Positions 32,819 to 41,469 of a stretch of DNA of 48,587 nt are shown here, piece after piece. Source of the DNA: Lachnospira sp. UBA4285 (GTDB lineage: Bacteria > Bacillota > Clostridia > Lachnospirales > Lachnospiraceae); contig DGVL01000094.1 in NCBI GenBank assembly GCA_002394965.1, positions 1-48,587 on the forward strand, given 5' to 3'. Both the position numbers and the translations under genes were made by a program. The notes under the pieces are model-generated. The model did not search any database, had not been told where the DNA came from, and was given only the letters and a program-made list of their open reading frames with translations. Position 1 is the stretch's first letter, and every line of letters starts with the position of its first letter.

Positions 32819-34648
32819 ATGAGAATCAAACGCGAAGATATCCGGAATATCGCAATCATTGCTCACGTCGATCACGGCAAGACCACGCTGGTTGATCAGC
32901 TTCTCAGGCAGAGCGGAACATTCCGCGCCAATCAGGAAGTCGAAGACAGAGTTATGGATTCCAATGCCATCGAGCGCGAACGAGGCATTACAATTCTTTC
33001 GAAGAACACAGCCGTCACGTACAACAATGTGAAGATCAACATCATCGACACTCCCGGCCACGCGGACTTCGGCGGTGAGGTCGAGCGTGTCCTGAAGATG
33101 GTCAACGGCGTTGTTCTCGTGGTTGACGCCTATGAGGGCGTGATGCCCCAGACGAAATTCGTCCTGGAGAAGGCGCTGGCGCTGAATCTGAAGGTCATTG
33201 TCTACATCAACAAGATCGACCGCCCGGATGCCCGTCCGGCTGAGGTCGAGGACGAGACCCTCGAGCTGATGATGGACCTGGACGCAAACGACGACCAGCT
33301 GGACTGCCCGTTCGTATACGGTTCGGCCAGAGACGGCTACGCGATCGCGAATCTGGACGATACCCCGAAGGACATGAAGCCGCTGTTTGACGCGATCCTC
33401 CGCTACATCCCGGAGCCGGAAGGCGACCCGGATGCCAGCACGCAGATGCTGATCTCCACTATCGACTACAACGAGTTCGTCGGACGGATCGGCATCGGTA
33501 AGATCGACAACGGCAGCATTCACATCAATGAAGACGTGATGATCGTGAACCACCACGACAAGAGCGTCCACAAGAAGATCCGCATCACGAAGCTCTATAC
33601 ATTCGACGGACTGAAGAAAATTCCTGCGGATTCTGCCACCGTCGGTGAGATCGTCGCCGTCTCCGGCATTGATGATCTGCACATCGGCGACACGCTCTGC
33701 GACATTGAGAACCCGGTCGCGATCCCGTTCCAGAAAATATCCGAGCCGACGATCTCCATGTATTTCCTGGTCAACGACTCTCCGCTGGCCGGTCAGGACG
33801 GCAAGTACGTCACCTCCCGCCATCTTCGCGACAGACTCTTCCGCGAACTGAACACCGACGTCAGCCTGCGCGTCGAGGCGACGCCCGGCGTGGAGAATGC
33901 CTTCAAAGTCTCCGGGCGCGGCGAGCTGCATCTGTCTGTTCTTGTCGAGGAGATGCGCCGCGAGGGCTATGAGTTCGCCGTCAGCAAAGCGGAAGTCATC
34001 TATCATTATGACGAGCGCGGCCGCAAGCTGGAACCGATGGAGACGGCATTCATTGACGTTCCGGATGACTGCAGCGGTTCCGTCATCCAGAAGCTCTCCC
34101 AGCGCAAGGGCGAACTCATCGGAATGGCTCCGATCAACAACGGCTACACCAGACTGCAGTTCAAGATCCCATCCCGCGGGCTCATCGGATACCGCGGCGA
34201 GTTCATGACCGACACGCGCGGAAGCGGTATCATCAACACGTCCTTTGACGGATATGAGGAGTACCGCGGCGACATCAGTTACCGCCAGACCGGCTCTCTC
34301 ATCGCGTATGAAAGCGGTGTGGCCGTCACCTATGGCCTTTACAACGCACAGGAGCGCGGAACTCTGTTCATCGGTCCCGGCGAACAGGTGTACAACGGCA
34401 TGATCGTGGGCGAGAATCCGCGGTCCAACGACATTGAAGTCAATGTCTGCAAGACCAAACATCTTACGAACACGCGTTCTTCCAGCGCCGATGAAGCGCT
34501 CCGTCTGACGCCGCCGAAGATCCTCAGTCTTGAGGAAGCCATGGACTACATCGACACAGATGAGCTTGTGGAAGTGACGCCGAATCACATCCGCCTGCGT
34601 AAAAAGATACTTGACAACAAAGAACGTTACAGAGCCTCAAAGCGATAA
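32819..34648 (+). CDS. typA: Ribosome-associated translational GTPase TypA/BipA
   Basis: This 609-residue GTPase starts MRIKREDIRNIAIIAHVDHG. G-domain motifs are HVDHGKTT, the switch with ERERGITI, DTPGHADFGGEV, NKIDRPDARP and SARDG. Domains II and III follow, and the C-terminal BipA domain includes SRGLIGYRGEFMTDTRG and NARS-like KTKHLTNTRSSSADEA. It binds the ribosome and helps assembly and growth under stress. ATG 32819 has GAAAGGA 6-8 nt upstream; the open frame back to 32714 crosses the promoter and is not used. The XRE gene follows after 20 nt. Confidence 0.98.
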   Translation: MRIKREDIRNIAIIAHVDHGKTTLVDQLLRQSGTFRANQEVEDRVMDSNAIERERGITILSKNTAVTYNNVKINIIDTPGHADFGGEVERVLKMVNGVVLVVDAYEGVMPQTKFVLEKALALNLKVIVYINKIDRPDARPAEVEDETLELMMDLDANDDQLDCPFVYGSARDGYAIANLDDTPKDMKPLFDAILRYIPEPEGDPDASTQMLISTIDYNEFVGRIGIGKIDNGSIHINEDVMIVNHHDKSVHKKIRITKLYTFDGLKKIPADSATVGEIVAVSGIDDLHIGDTLCDIENPVAIPFQKISEPTISMYFLVNDSPLAGQDGKYVTSRHLRDRLFRELNTDVSLRVEATPGVENAFKVSGRGELHLSVLVEEMRREGYEFAVSKAEVIYHYDERGRKLEPMETAFIDVPDDCSGSVIQKLSQRKGELIGMAPINNGYTRLQFKIPSRGLIGYRGEFMTDTRGSGIINTSFDGYEEYRGDISYRQTGSLIAYESGVAVTYGLYNAQERGTLFIGPGEQVYNGMIVGENPRSNDIEVNVCKTKHLTNTRSSSADEALRLTPPKILSLEEAMDYIDTDELVEVTPNHIRLRKKILDNKERYRASKR

Positions 34649-34668
34649 CAAGCGGGAAAGGAAAGAAA

Positions 34669-35013
34669 ATGGACAACATCGACAAGAATTACCTCGGTGC
34701 CAAAGTTAAGAAACTTCGCATCAGCAAGGGACTTACGCAGGAAGATGTAGCCAAGGCGCTCAACGTGACGCCGGGATACATCAGCAACGTGGAGAACGGC
34801 CGCAACCTGATGACTCTGCGGATGCTCTCCTACTATGCAGATCTGACGGGCGTGTCACTGGATTACCTGGCCGGAAGCATCGACAAGAACTATGAGAAGA
34901 CTGCACTTGACAATGAGATTCTCAAACTTGTCTCCCGCCTGACGCCGGATGAGAAGGAAAAACTCATCTCGACGCTGCGCATCTGGACGAAAGACACCAG
35001 AAAAAGCAAATAA
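34669..35013 (+). CDS. XRE-family helix-turn-helix regulator
   Basis: This 114-residue protein has a Cro/C1-type HTH over about residues 9-66: VKKLRISKGLTQEDVAKAL, VTPGYISNVENGRN and LDYLAGSIDKN. The C-terminal part is helical and charged and may mediate dimerisation. It has a GGAAAGGA ribosome binding site and follows typA by 20 nt, so both are likely co-transcribed and end at the terminator at 35037-35071. The target is unknown. Confidence 0.88.
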   Translation: MDNIDKNYLGAKVKKLRISKGLTQEDVAKALNVTPGYISNVENGRNLMTLRMLSYYADLTGVSLDYLAGSIDKNYEKTALDNEILKLVSRLTPDEKEKLISTLRIWTKDTRKSK

Positions 35014-35036
35014 GAAGACCGCATTCTGATATTTAC

Positions 35037-35071
35037 AAAAAAAGGACTTCCGCTGCCGGAAGTCCTTTTTT
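35037..35071 (+). terminator. Terminator of the typA-XRE operon
   Basis: AAAAGGACTTCCG pairs with CGGAAGTCCTTTT around CTGC, followed by a T-run. The A-run on the other side makes it usable from the opposite strand too, which would serve the convergent GH28 gene. Confidence 0.93.
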
Positions 35072-35121
35072 GTTTATAAGATCCGATCCTGAGACTGTCC
35101 GGGACGGGCAGACTGCCCAGC

Positions 35122-36678
35122 TCACGTCCGCGCGACAGAATCGACATCATCGACCACCAGAGGTTCGCCCTTGCAGCCGTTCACCGTGACATCCCGAAGC
35201 GTCAGGTTCTTCACCCCGCTTATGATGAGCCCGGCAGCGGATTCTTTTCCGCACCTTTCCATCATGGCGGGCTGACCGGATCCGGGATTCTGCGCATAGG
35301 ATACGGAGACATGATCAAAGACAAGCTCCTCGATTTTTTTCTCCGGCAGCCCGGCGATCCAAGCCGCCGCATACTCGCAGCCGGTGGCCTCGATGTCGCG
35401 GAAGATGAGCTTCCCGACAGAAGGTGTGCGCTCATCGACCGGAAGCGTGCGCTTTGTGCCGACATAATCCGAGTGCCCGTCCGGGTCACAGAAATAGAAG
35501 CTGTTGACGACCAGTGGCGTCTTCACATGATCCATCCGGATATTTTCAAACCGGATATCCGTCAGGACCGAGAGCTGTCCCCTGCCGCGCCGGGTCTTCA
35601 CGCGGAGTCCTCTGTCGGTGTTGGAGAACTCGCAGTTTTTCACACGGATATTCCGCACACCGGCTGCAATCTCCGATCCGATCGTCACGGCGCCGTGCCC
35701 GTCCTGCATGAAGCAGTTCTCGACCCGCATGTCACAGGTCGGCGTGCGGTACTTCACAGCCTGATAGATCTTCCCCGACTTTACGGCAATGCAGTCGTCC
35801 CCGACCGATATCTTCGTGCCGATGACCGATATCCGGCTGCAGCTCTCCGGATCAAGACCATCTGTGTTCGGGCTGTCGGCCGGATTGTGAATGTTCAGAT
35901 CCAGGAACTGCAGATCCCGCGAAAAATACGGGTGCAGTGTCCAGGACGGTGAGTTCTGAAGGGTGATTCCCTGAAGAACGATCCGGCTGCAGTCTTCCAG
36001 AAAGATCAGTCTCGGCCGCCAGGCGACATTCCTCGTGCGGAAGTCCTTCCACCAGGTATTCTTTCCCGCACCGCCGTCAATCGTTCCCTGACCGCTGATG
36101 GTCACGTCCGACACATGCAGACCGGTGATGATGCCCGCGAACATATCCAGGGGATTGCCTTCCCAGGTCCCGAAATTCTTCTCGTCCTTCCCGTCTGTCG
36201 TCGGGATCGTCCCGGGCAGGATGGGGCAGCGGTCGCGGTCGGGAATTCCTCTGATCACTGCACCTTTCTCCAGATACAGGTGCAGATGACTCTTCAGGAA
36301 GATGCTGCTCACGCGGAATACTCCCTTAGGGACCAGAACCCGGCTCCGCTTGCGACTCGCCATGATGGCGCACTGGATCGCCGCCGTGTCATCGTGCTTT
36401 CCGTCCCCGAAAGCGCCGAAGTCGCGTACATTTAACGTCACGCTCTCCCTTCCGGTGACAAATGCAGCAGAGCCGACTTCCTGTCCGCCCTGATAGGCTG
36501 TTATCTCATACGCCTGCCCCGGCACAAGCCCGTAGACAGATGTCACCACCGTGTCGGTCCTGATGCGCTGACCGTCCGATAAAACCAGCTCATACGGCGT
36601 CCTGGCGTGATACAGGCCGGAGCCGGCCAGCCGGACCACCGCGCTGCGCATGCCCGCCCAGAGAAGCTTCAGCTCCAC
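35122..36678 (-). CDS. Glycoside hydrolase family 28 (polygalacturonase-like)
   Basis: This protein of 518 residues is a right-handed beta-helix enzyme of family GH28. A fibronectin-like N-terminal segment (to about 85) precedes a pectate-lyase-superfamily start, FGAFGDGKHDDTAAIQ. The catalytic GH28 motifs are NTDGLDPESC, SVGDDCIAVKSG with the paired Asp residues, HGAVTIGSE and RGLRVKTRRGRG. No signal peptide is visible, so it is probably cytoplasmic and acts on imported oligogalacturonides as an exo-enzyme. I start it at GTG 36678 because GGAGGT stands 5 nt upstream; the longer reading through 36864 is inside the preceding gene. It overlaps that gene by 10 nt. Confidence 0.88.
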   Translation of the reverse strand: MELKLLWAGMRSAVVRLAGSGLYHARTPYELVLSDGQRIRTDTVVTSVYGLVPGQAYEITAYQGGQEVGSAAFVTGRESVTLNVRDFGAFGDGKHDDTAAIQCAIMASRKRSRVLVPKGVFRVSSIFLKSHLHLYLEKGAVIRGIPDRDRCPILPGTIPTTDGKDEKNFGTWEGNPLDMFAGIITGLHVSDVTISGQGTIDGGAGKNTWWKDFRTRNVAWRPRLIFLEDCSRIVLQGITLQNSPSWTLHPYFSRDLQFLDLNIHNPADSPNTDGLDPESCSRISVIGTKISVGDDCIAVKSGKIYQAVKYRTPTCDMRVENCFMQDGHGAVTIGSEIAAGVRNIRVKNCEFSNTDRGLRVKTRRGRGQLSVLTDIRFENIRMDHVKTPLVVNSFYFCDPDGHSDYVGTKRTLPVDERTPSVGKLIFRDIEATGCEYAAAWIAGLPEKKIEELVFDHVSVSYAQNPGSGQPAMMERCGKESAAGLIISGVKNLTLRDVTVNGCKGEPLVVDDVDSVART

Positions 36679-37469
36679 AGCACACCTCCGTTCTTTCTTC
36701 CGTAATCCCGGTAATCCCGGTTGCGGATCCCTTCTGCGTAGACAAGGGCCGATGCGGCGTAGATCAGCGGATCTGTAGATTCGTCCGCCCGCTTGAGTAC
36801 CCTGGCACATGTTTTCTCGGCCGGCTCTGCATATTCTGACGTCAGGACGGCGCCAAGCCGGCACGCCCTGAGCAGGGCGCAGGATGAAAAAAGCACGGAC
36901 GCATCCGACTGCAGTGCCTCTGTCTCCGGGCCCCGCATCCGCGACAGCCTGGCAAGGCAGTTCTCAAAGACGGCCTGGAACCCGCGGTACACCTCGTACA
37001 CAGCCTGATCCATCCATTCCATGCACTCGACAGCCGTTTCCATCACAAGCGCCAGATCTTCTTCCGATACCGCCGGCACATCCTGCAAAGCTTTCAGATA
37101 ATCAAAATATTTCCCGCGTGTCCCGGTTTTCGTCTCCGACAGGACCAGTCCCGGAAGGTAGATATAGGCGTCCTGCGGCGTGCTGACTTTTATGTGTTGC
37201 CAGCAGCTTTGCGCCTTCCGGGCTGCCAGCAGGGTATTCTTCTCATCCCCGCTCAGAATGAGCGCCGCAATGCCGCACCAGGACGTCTGCTGATCTGCGC
37301 CCTGCGCGGCAAAGTCCGCCAGCACATTCATCCAGGAGTCACCGCCCGGATAGTGCGCGAGTGCTGCTGCCGCCCTTGAGGCCGTCTCGCCGGCAAGTGC
37401 TCCGTCTTCCTGCACCATGTCCGACAGCCCAAGAAGCAGAGAACTCTCCGCCTGTCTGTTTCTCTTCAA
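36669..37469 (-). CDS. Uncharacterised helical protein between YigZ and GH28
   Basis: This protein has about 266 residues if it begins with TTG 37469, preceded by GGAGGAGG and overlapping the YigZ stop as TTGA. A longer frame to 37682 reads through yigZ and looks like a shadow. The sequence is mostly amphipathic helices, with clusters such as DSWMNVLADFAAQGADQQTS and LIYAASALVYAEGIRNRDY. The final stretch faintly recalls alpha/alpha-barrel unsaturated glucuronyl hydrolases (GH88/GH105), and the neighbouring GH28 would fit, but I see no clear catalytic Asp motif. I do not assign a function. Confidence 0.65.
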   Translation of the reverse strand: MKRNRQAESSLLLGLSDMVQEDGALAGETASRAAAALAHYPGGDSWMNVLADFAAQGADQQTSWCGIAALILSGDEKNTLLAARKAQSCWQHIKVSTPQDAYIYLPGLVLSETKTGTRGKYFDYLKALQDVPAVSEEDLALVMETAVECMEWMDQAVYEVYRGFQAVFENCLARLSRMRGPETEALQSDASVLFSSCALLRACRLGAVLTSEYAEPAEKTCARVLKRADESTDPLIYAASALVYAEGIRNRDYRDYGRKNGGVLWS

Positions 37470-38119
37470 GTTGCTCCTCCTCCGGCAAAATGAATCCGCC
37501 CGGTTTCGTCCGTGAAATATGACCGTTCCCCCAGATCCTCCGGGATCACCTTTCCGGCAGATGCGTCCGCCGTCCGCTTCAGGAACGCCGGGGCGGATCC
37601 TGATGGTATGAGAATCAGAGCCTCCACCTTTTCGCCGTATTTCGTGTCCAGCAGCAGACCTCCGGTATTTTTCACGAGCCACGCCAGCCTTCCGGCCTGC
37701 TGATAGGAAAGTGTCAGACGGTACATTCTTCCCGGGACAAGCTGCGCCAGGCAGGCCCTGGAAAGTGCCGCCTCAGCCGCCGCCGCATACGCGCGGGTCA
37801 GGCCGCCGGTACCAAGCAGTATACCGCCGAAATAGCGGGTCACGACCAGAAGTGCGCCGGTCAAATCCGCCCTCTGCAGGCACTCCATGACCGGCTTCCC
37901 TCCGGTGCCGCCCGGCTCACCGTCATCGGAAAAGTGACGGATTCTGCCAAGATCCGTCACATATGCATACACATGATGCCTGGCATCCCAGTATTTCTTC
38001 CGGATGTCCTCCAGTACAGACAGCGCCTCATCCTCGGAGCTTACCGGATACAAAGAGGACAGAAACCGGGATTTCTTCTCGGTTATCGCACCGCTCTCCG
38101 GGCGCAGAACAACATTCAT
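37466..38119 (-). CDS. yigZ: YigZ / IMPACT family protein
   Basis: This 217-residue protein belongs to UPF0029/IMPACT. The N-terminal domain contains EKKSRFLSSLYPV, WDARHHVYAYV, the conserved SDDGEPGGTGGKPVME and LVVTRYFGGILLGTGGLTRA. The C-terminal part is the DUF1949-like ferredoxin fold. Bacterial members are implicated in translation-related or nucleic-acid binding roles but not well understood. It overlaps the TPR gene by 4 nt (ATGA) and the next gene by TTGA, so it is in the middle of a coupled operon. GGGGGAAG is the ribosome binding site. Confidence 0.93.
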   Translation of the reverse strand: MNVVLRPESGAITEKKSRFLSSLYPVSSEDEALSVLEDIRKKYWDARHHVYAYVTDLGRIRHFSDDGEPGGTGGKPVMECLQRADLTGALLVVTRYFGGILLGTGGLTRAYAAAAEAALSRACLAQLVPGRMYRLTLSYQQAGRLAWLVKNTGGLLLDTKYGEKVEALILIPSGSAPAFLKRTADASAGKVIPEDLGERSYFTDETGRIHFAGGGAT

Positions 38120-39651
38120 GCTTCCCCCGCTGCGCTCTGGCGCGCTTCTGCTGTCTCCGGTGCCTGGGCAGTCTGCGCCTGCACAGTCTGTGGTACCACC
38201 GTCTGCGATTCCTGAGGAGCTTCTGTCTGAGAAGCCGCAGTAGTGGACTGCGCCCCGGCCGTCGTGCTCTTATCTGACGCTGCAGTCTGGCCCGCCAGGT
38301 ATCCTCTCGCCTCCGTCGCATACTCCGATGTCGGGAAACGGTCGACTACCATCTGATAATACTTGGCAGCACTGGTCATATCACCGGCCGCCGCATAGGC
38401 TCTCGCCGCATAGTATACATACTCCGCATTCGACGTGTCCGCCCGCGACGCGCGCACAAATGCCAATATAGCCGTCTGGTAGTTTCCGGCGTCAAACGCC
38501 TTCTTGCCGGAATCATAGATGTCCGGCGCAAAGCTCTTCATGTTTTCAGAGAGCATCTGATAGAGCGCCGCCGCTTCGGTCTGCGTCAGAGCGGAAGGAT
38601 CCCCGATATCGGCCAGGCTCTCCGCCGACTCCAGCATCCGGCCCGACAGATAGTTCTGCGCCGAGGCTATCAGCGACTGGGCGTCCTGCGAGTCCCCTCC
38701 TGTTGTCTGAAGATTCGTGTACTGCCTCTGGACCTCCTCGAGCTGGGACTGCAGCGATGTGATCTGCGCATCCTGGGACGCGATCTGCTCAGTGAGCTGC
38801 GAACTGCCTGCCTGGCCATCTGTGAACGCGCTCCGACGGATCGCCGGTGACAGAAGAAGGAAGAAAAGAAGTATGCCAATCCCCGCGCCGATCAGGATGT
38901 GAACCGCCGTAGCCGCTCCGTCTCCGGGCATCCGAAAGCTGCTGTGCGGAATGATCACATCATTGCCGGACAGCGGCTCCTTTCCCTCTTCCTCCGTGTG
39001 CGGCAGAAATCCGGACGGAGAATTCCTGCGCTTTTCCCGCAGTCTCTCGCGGATCTCCTGCAGGTAGCGCTGCGCGAGCGTATTGCTCCGGTCCACATGC
39101 AGGACTGTGTTGAGGCATCGGCGCGCCCGGTTGTACTCTCCGTTCTGAATGTAGAGAAGAGCCAGAAGCTGCTGCGCCTTCAGCAGGTTCGGGTGAGCTG
39201 CGGTGACCTTCTTGAGCTGGATCATCGCCATGTCCGTGTTGCCCTGTCTGGCGCCCCGCAGCGCGAGATTGTACTGACTGATGGCCTCCGTGACGGAGTC
39301 GAACGCCTCCTTGTCCTTCTGCGCCTCCTGAATATAGCGCGAAGCCAGATTGTCCGTGGGCATAATGCTTCGGCTTATGACCCACTGGCTCAGTCCCTCG
39401 ACGATATCGCCGCGCTCCGTATACACGAGGCCGAGCAGATTCCTTGCCTGGATATTTCTCTTGTCGATCGTCAGCGCCGTACGCAGACTCTCCACGGCGC
39501 CGGTCAGATTGCGGACCTGTGCCTTGGCGAGACCAAGATTGTAATAGGCATTCGACGCCCTCGCGATCCGCTTGTAGATATGAACGTCGGCGCCGCAGTT
39601 CGGACAGATATCCGACGCATTCAGCAGCGCCCCGCAACGGTTACACCTCAT
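38116..39651 (-). CDS. Zinc-ribbon, TPR membrane protein
   Basis: This 511-residue protein starts with a zinc ribbon (Cys3, 6, 16, 19; CNRCGALL and CPNCGADV). TPR repeats follow to about residue 215 (for example AYYNLGLAKAQVRNLTGAVE, RNIQARNLLGLVYTERGD). A transmembrane helix at about 250-270 (VHILIGAGIGILLFFLLL) precedes a short coiled coil (QIASQDAQITSLQSQLEEVQ) and a second TPR group outside the membrane, ending in a Ser/Thr/Gln/Ala-rich tail. The architecture suggests a scaffold spanning the membrane, common in Lachnospiraceae. Function is unknown. Confidence 0.8.
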   Translation of the reverse strand: MRCNRCGALLNASDICPNCGADVHIYKRIARASNAYYNLGLAKAQVRNLTGAVESLRTALTIDKRNIQARNLLGLVYTERGDIVEGLSQWVISRSIMPTDNLASRYIQEAQKDKEAFDSVTEAISQYNLALRGARQGNTDMAMIQLKKVTAAHPNLLKAQQLLALLYIQNGEYNRARRCLNTVLHVDRSNTLAQRYLQEIRERLREKRRNSPSGFLPHTEEEGKEPLSGNDVIIPHSSFRMPGDGAATAVHILIGAGIGILLFFLLLSPAIRRSAFTDGQAGSSQLTEQIASQDAQITSLQSQLEEVQRQYTNLQTTGGDSQDAQSLIASAQNYLSGRMLESAESLADIGDPSALTQTEAAALYQMLSENMKSFAPDIYDSGKKAFDAGNYQTAILAFVRASRADTSNAEYVYYAARAYAAAGDMTSAAKYYQMVVDRFPTSEYATEARGYLAGQTAASDKSTTAGAQSTTAASQTEAPQESQTVVPQTVQAQTAQAPETAEARQSAAGEA

Positions 39652-39664
39652 GATTCCCTGCCTT

Positions 39665-39823
39665 TCAGCGCCTGTTCCTGTTTCCGGAGGCAGCGGCCTC
39701 CTGCATCAGCTGGCTTATAAGATCCGAAATGTCAGGGACATCATTGTTGTATATCGTATCCTCCGCATCCTCAACCTCGAGACTGCGCTGGAACTTCTTG
39801 ATTTCTTCGTCAAAATTCAGCAT
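39665..39823 (-). CDS. Small acidic protein of unknown function
   Basis: This 52-residue protein starts at ATG 39823, preceded by AAGGA 7-8 nt upstream. It is rich in Asp and Glu in the first 40 residues (FDEEIKKFQRSLEVEDAEDT) and ends with a basic RNRR tail. It lies 13 nt before the TPR gene, with which it is probably transcribed. The frame is open to 39973, but that extension crosses the gdhA terminator. I do not recognise a family; it may be a regulator or partner of the TPR protein. Confidence 0.7.
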   Translation of the reverse strand: MLNFDEEIKKFQRSLEVEDAEDTIYNNDVPDISDLISQLMQEAAASGNRNRR

Positions 39824-39919
39824 AATCCATCCTTCTTCACCGCTCTGTGACAAAATCAGTATCATTCTAACTTCTGCGCCCTTAAAAATCAACTTGCGGG
39901 CCGGCGCTCTCCGTACCAG

Positions 39920-39969
39920 AAAAAAGGAGCTGTCACAACTCCACTGTAAAGCGGAATTGCGACAGCCCC
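39920..39969 (-). terminator. Terminator of gdhA
   Basis: On the minus strand GGGGCTGTCGCAA pairs with TTGTGACAGCTCC, with small mismatches and an 18-nt loop, and then runs into TTTTTT (39925-39920). Confidence 0.85.
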
Positions 39970-40012
39970 TCATATCTGTCTGTATCGGTACCGGATGCGC
40001 CGGATGTCTGTA

Positions 40013-41347
40013 TCAGTATACGCCCTGCGCGATCATCGCCTCGGCGACTTTCTCGAAGCCCGCGATATTGGCGCCGACCACATAGTTGCCTTCAAAGCCG
40101 TACTTCTTCGCCGCATCGGACATGTTGTGCGCGATGTTGACCATGATGTCCTTGAGTTTCGCATCAACTTCCGCCGCTGTCCAGGAAAGGCGCTCGGCAT
40201 TCTGGCTCATCTCAAGAGCAGAGGTCGCAACGCCGCCCGCATTGGACGCCTTGCCCGGTGTGAACAGAAGACCGCTCTTCTGAATGAACTGCGTCGCCTC
40301 AAGCGTTGTCGGCATGTTGGCGCCTTCGAATACGCCCTGGCATCCGTTCTTGACGAGTGTCCTTGCGTCCTCAAGTCCGAGTTCGTTCTGCGTTGCGCAT
40401 GGGAACGCGTAGTCGCAGGGAACCGTCCAGACGCCCTTGCCTTCGTGATATTCGGCATTCGGGCGGGCTTCTTTATAAGCCGTAAGTCTGGCTCTCTTCA
40501 CTTCCTTAACGTCCTTGAGAACTGCCACGTCGATGCCGTCCGGATCGTAGATCCAGCCGGTGGAATCGCAGCACGTCACGACCTTCGCGCCGAGCTGCTC
40601 AGCCTTCTCAATCGCATAGATCGCAACATTGCCGGATCCGGATACGACACAGGTCTTGCCTTCCAGGCTCTTCCCGTTCATCTTCAGGATCTCCTCGGCG
40701 CAGTACAGAAGACCGTAGCCTGTCGCCTCCGTGCGGATGAGAGAGCCGCCGAACGTCAGGCCCTTGCCCGTGAGAATGCTGTCATACCGGCCGGTCAGTC
40801 TCTTGTACTGGCCGTAGAGATATCCAACCTCACGGCCGCCGACGCCTATATCACCGGCCGGAACATCGGTGTTCTCGCCGATATACTTGTAGAGCTCACT
40901 CATGAATGACTGGCAGAAACGCATGACCTCAGCGTCCGACTTGCCATGCGGATCAAAGTCAGAGCCGCCCTTGCCGCCGCCGATCGGCAGACCGGTGAGG
41001 GAATTCTTGAATACCTGCTCGAATCCGAGGAACTTCAGGATGCCGACATATACTGACGGATGGAAACGAAGTCCGCCCTTGTACGGTCCGATGGCATCAT
41101 TGAACTGAACGCGGTATCCTCTCTGGATATGCACCTTCCCATTGTCATCCGTCCACGGAACGCGGAAAGTAATGATGCGATCCGGCTCTACCAGTCTCTC
41201 AAGAAGTGCATTCTTTCTGTAGAGTTCTTCGTTGCGATCGACAACCGGTCTGATCGAATCCAGAACTTCTGTCACTGCCTGAAGAAACTCCGGCTCGTTC
41301 GCGTTCTTTTTCTTCACGTCTGCAAGAACTTCGTCAACGTACCCCAT
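40013..41347 (-). CDS. gdhA: NADP-specific glutamate dehydrogenase
   Basis: This protein of 444 residues is a hexameric glutamate dehydrogenase of the small-subunit type. Conserved blocks include GPYKGGLRFHPSV, the catalytic LPIGGGKGGSDFDP, EVMRFCQSFM, VPAGDIGVGGREVGY and the nucleotide-binding VVSGSGNVAIYAIEKAEQLG. It converts 2-oxoglutarate and ammonium to glutamate. ATG 41347 follows AAGGAG by 8 nt; the 33 additional upstream codons overlap the promoter region and are rejected. It has its own promoter and terminator, so is monocistronic. Confidence 0.97.
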   Translation of the reverse strand: MGYVDEVLADVKKKNANEPEFLQAVTEVLDSIRPVVDRNEELYRKNALLERLVEPDRIITFRVPWTDDNGKVHIQRGYRVQFNDAIGPYKGGLRFHPSVYVGILKFLGFEQVFKNSLTGLPIGGGKGGSDFDPHGKSDAEVMRFCQSFMSELYKYIGENTDVPAGDIGVGGREVGYLYGQYKRLTGRYDSILTGKGLTFGGSLIRTEATGYGLLYCAEEILKMNGKSLEGKTCVVSGSGNVAIYAIEKAEQLGAKVVTCCDSTGWIYDPDGIDVAVLKDVKEVKRARLTAYKEARPNAEYHEGKGVWTVPCDYAFPCATQNELGLEDARTLVKNGCQGVFEGANMPTTLEATQFIQKSGLLFTPGKASNAGGVATSALEMSQNAERLSWTAAEVDAKLKDIMVNIAHNMSDAAKKYGFEGNYVVGANIAGFEKVAEAMIAQGVY

Positions 41348-41403
41348 GTCTGGCTCTCCTTCTTTCGGAAACGAAAATCGTATCCTCTGTTGATTTTTCA
41401 ATA

Positions 41404-41432
41404 AGTATACCCGTCTGCCTTGATAAACGCAA
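41404..41432 (-). promoter_or_regulatory. gdhA promoter
   Basis: TTGCGT (41432-41427), 17-nt spacer, TATACT (41409-41404), about 57 nt before the start codon. Confidence 0.7.
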
Positions 41433-41469
41433 GTTTTATCTTGCAATATTTGATTTATTTAGTCTCCCG

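Noticed and set aside
32771..34588. Long minus-strand frame (605 codons) opposite typA
   Set aside because: The typA reading has every GTPase motif; the antisense product has no recognisable features.
36679..36864. N-terminal extension of the GH28 protein
   Set aside because: The extra residues are Arg/Gly-rich shadow sequence of the upstream gene; GTG 36678 has a strong ribosome binding site.
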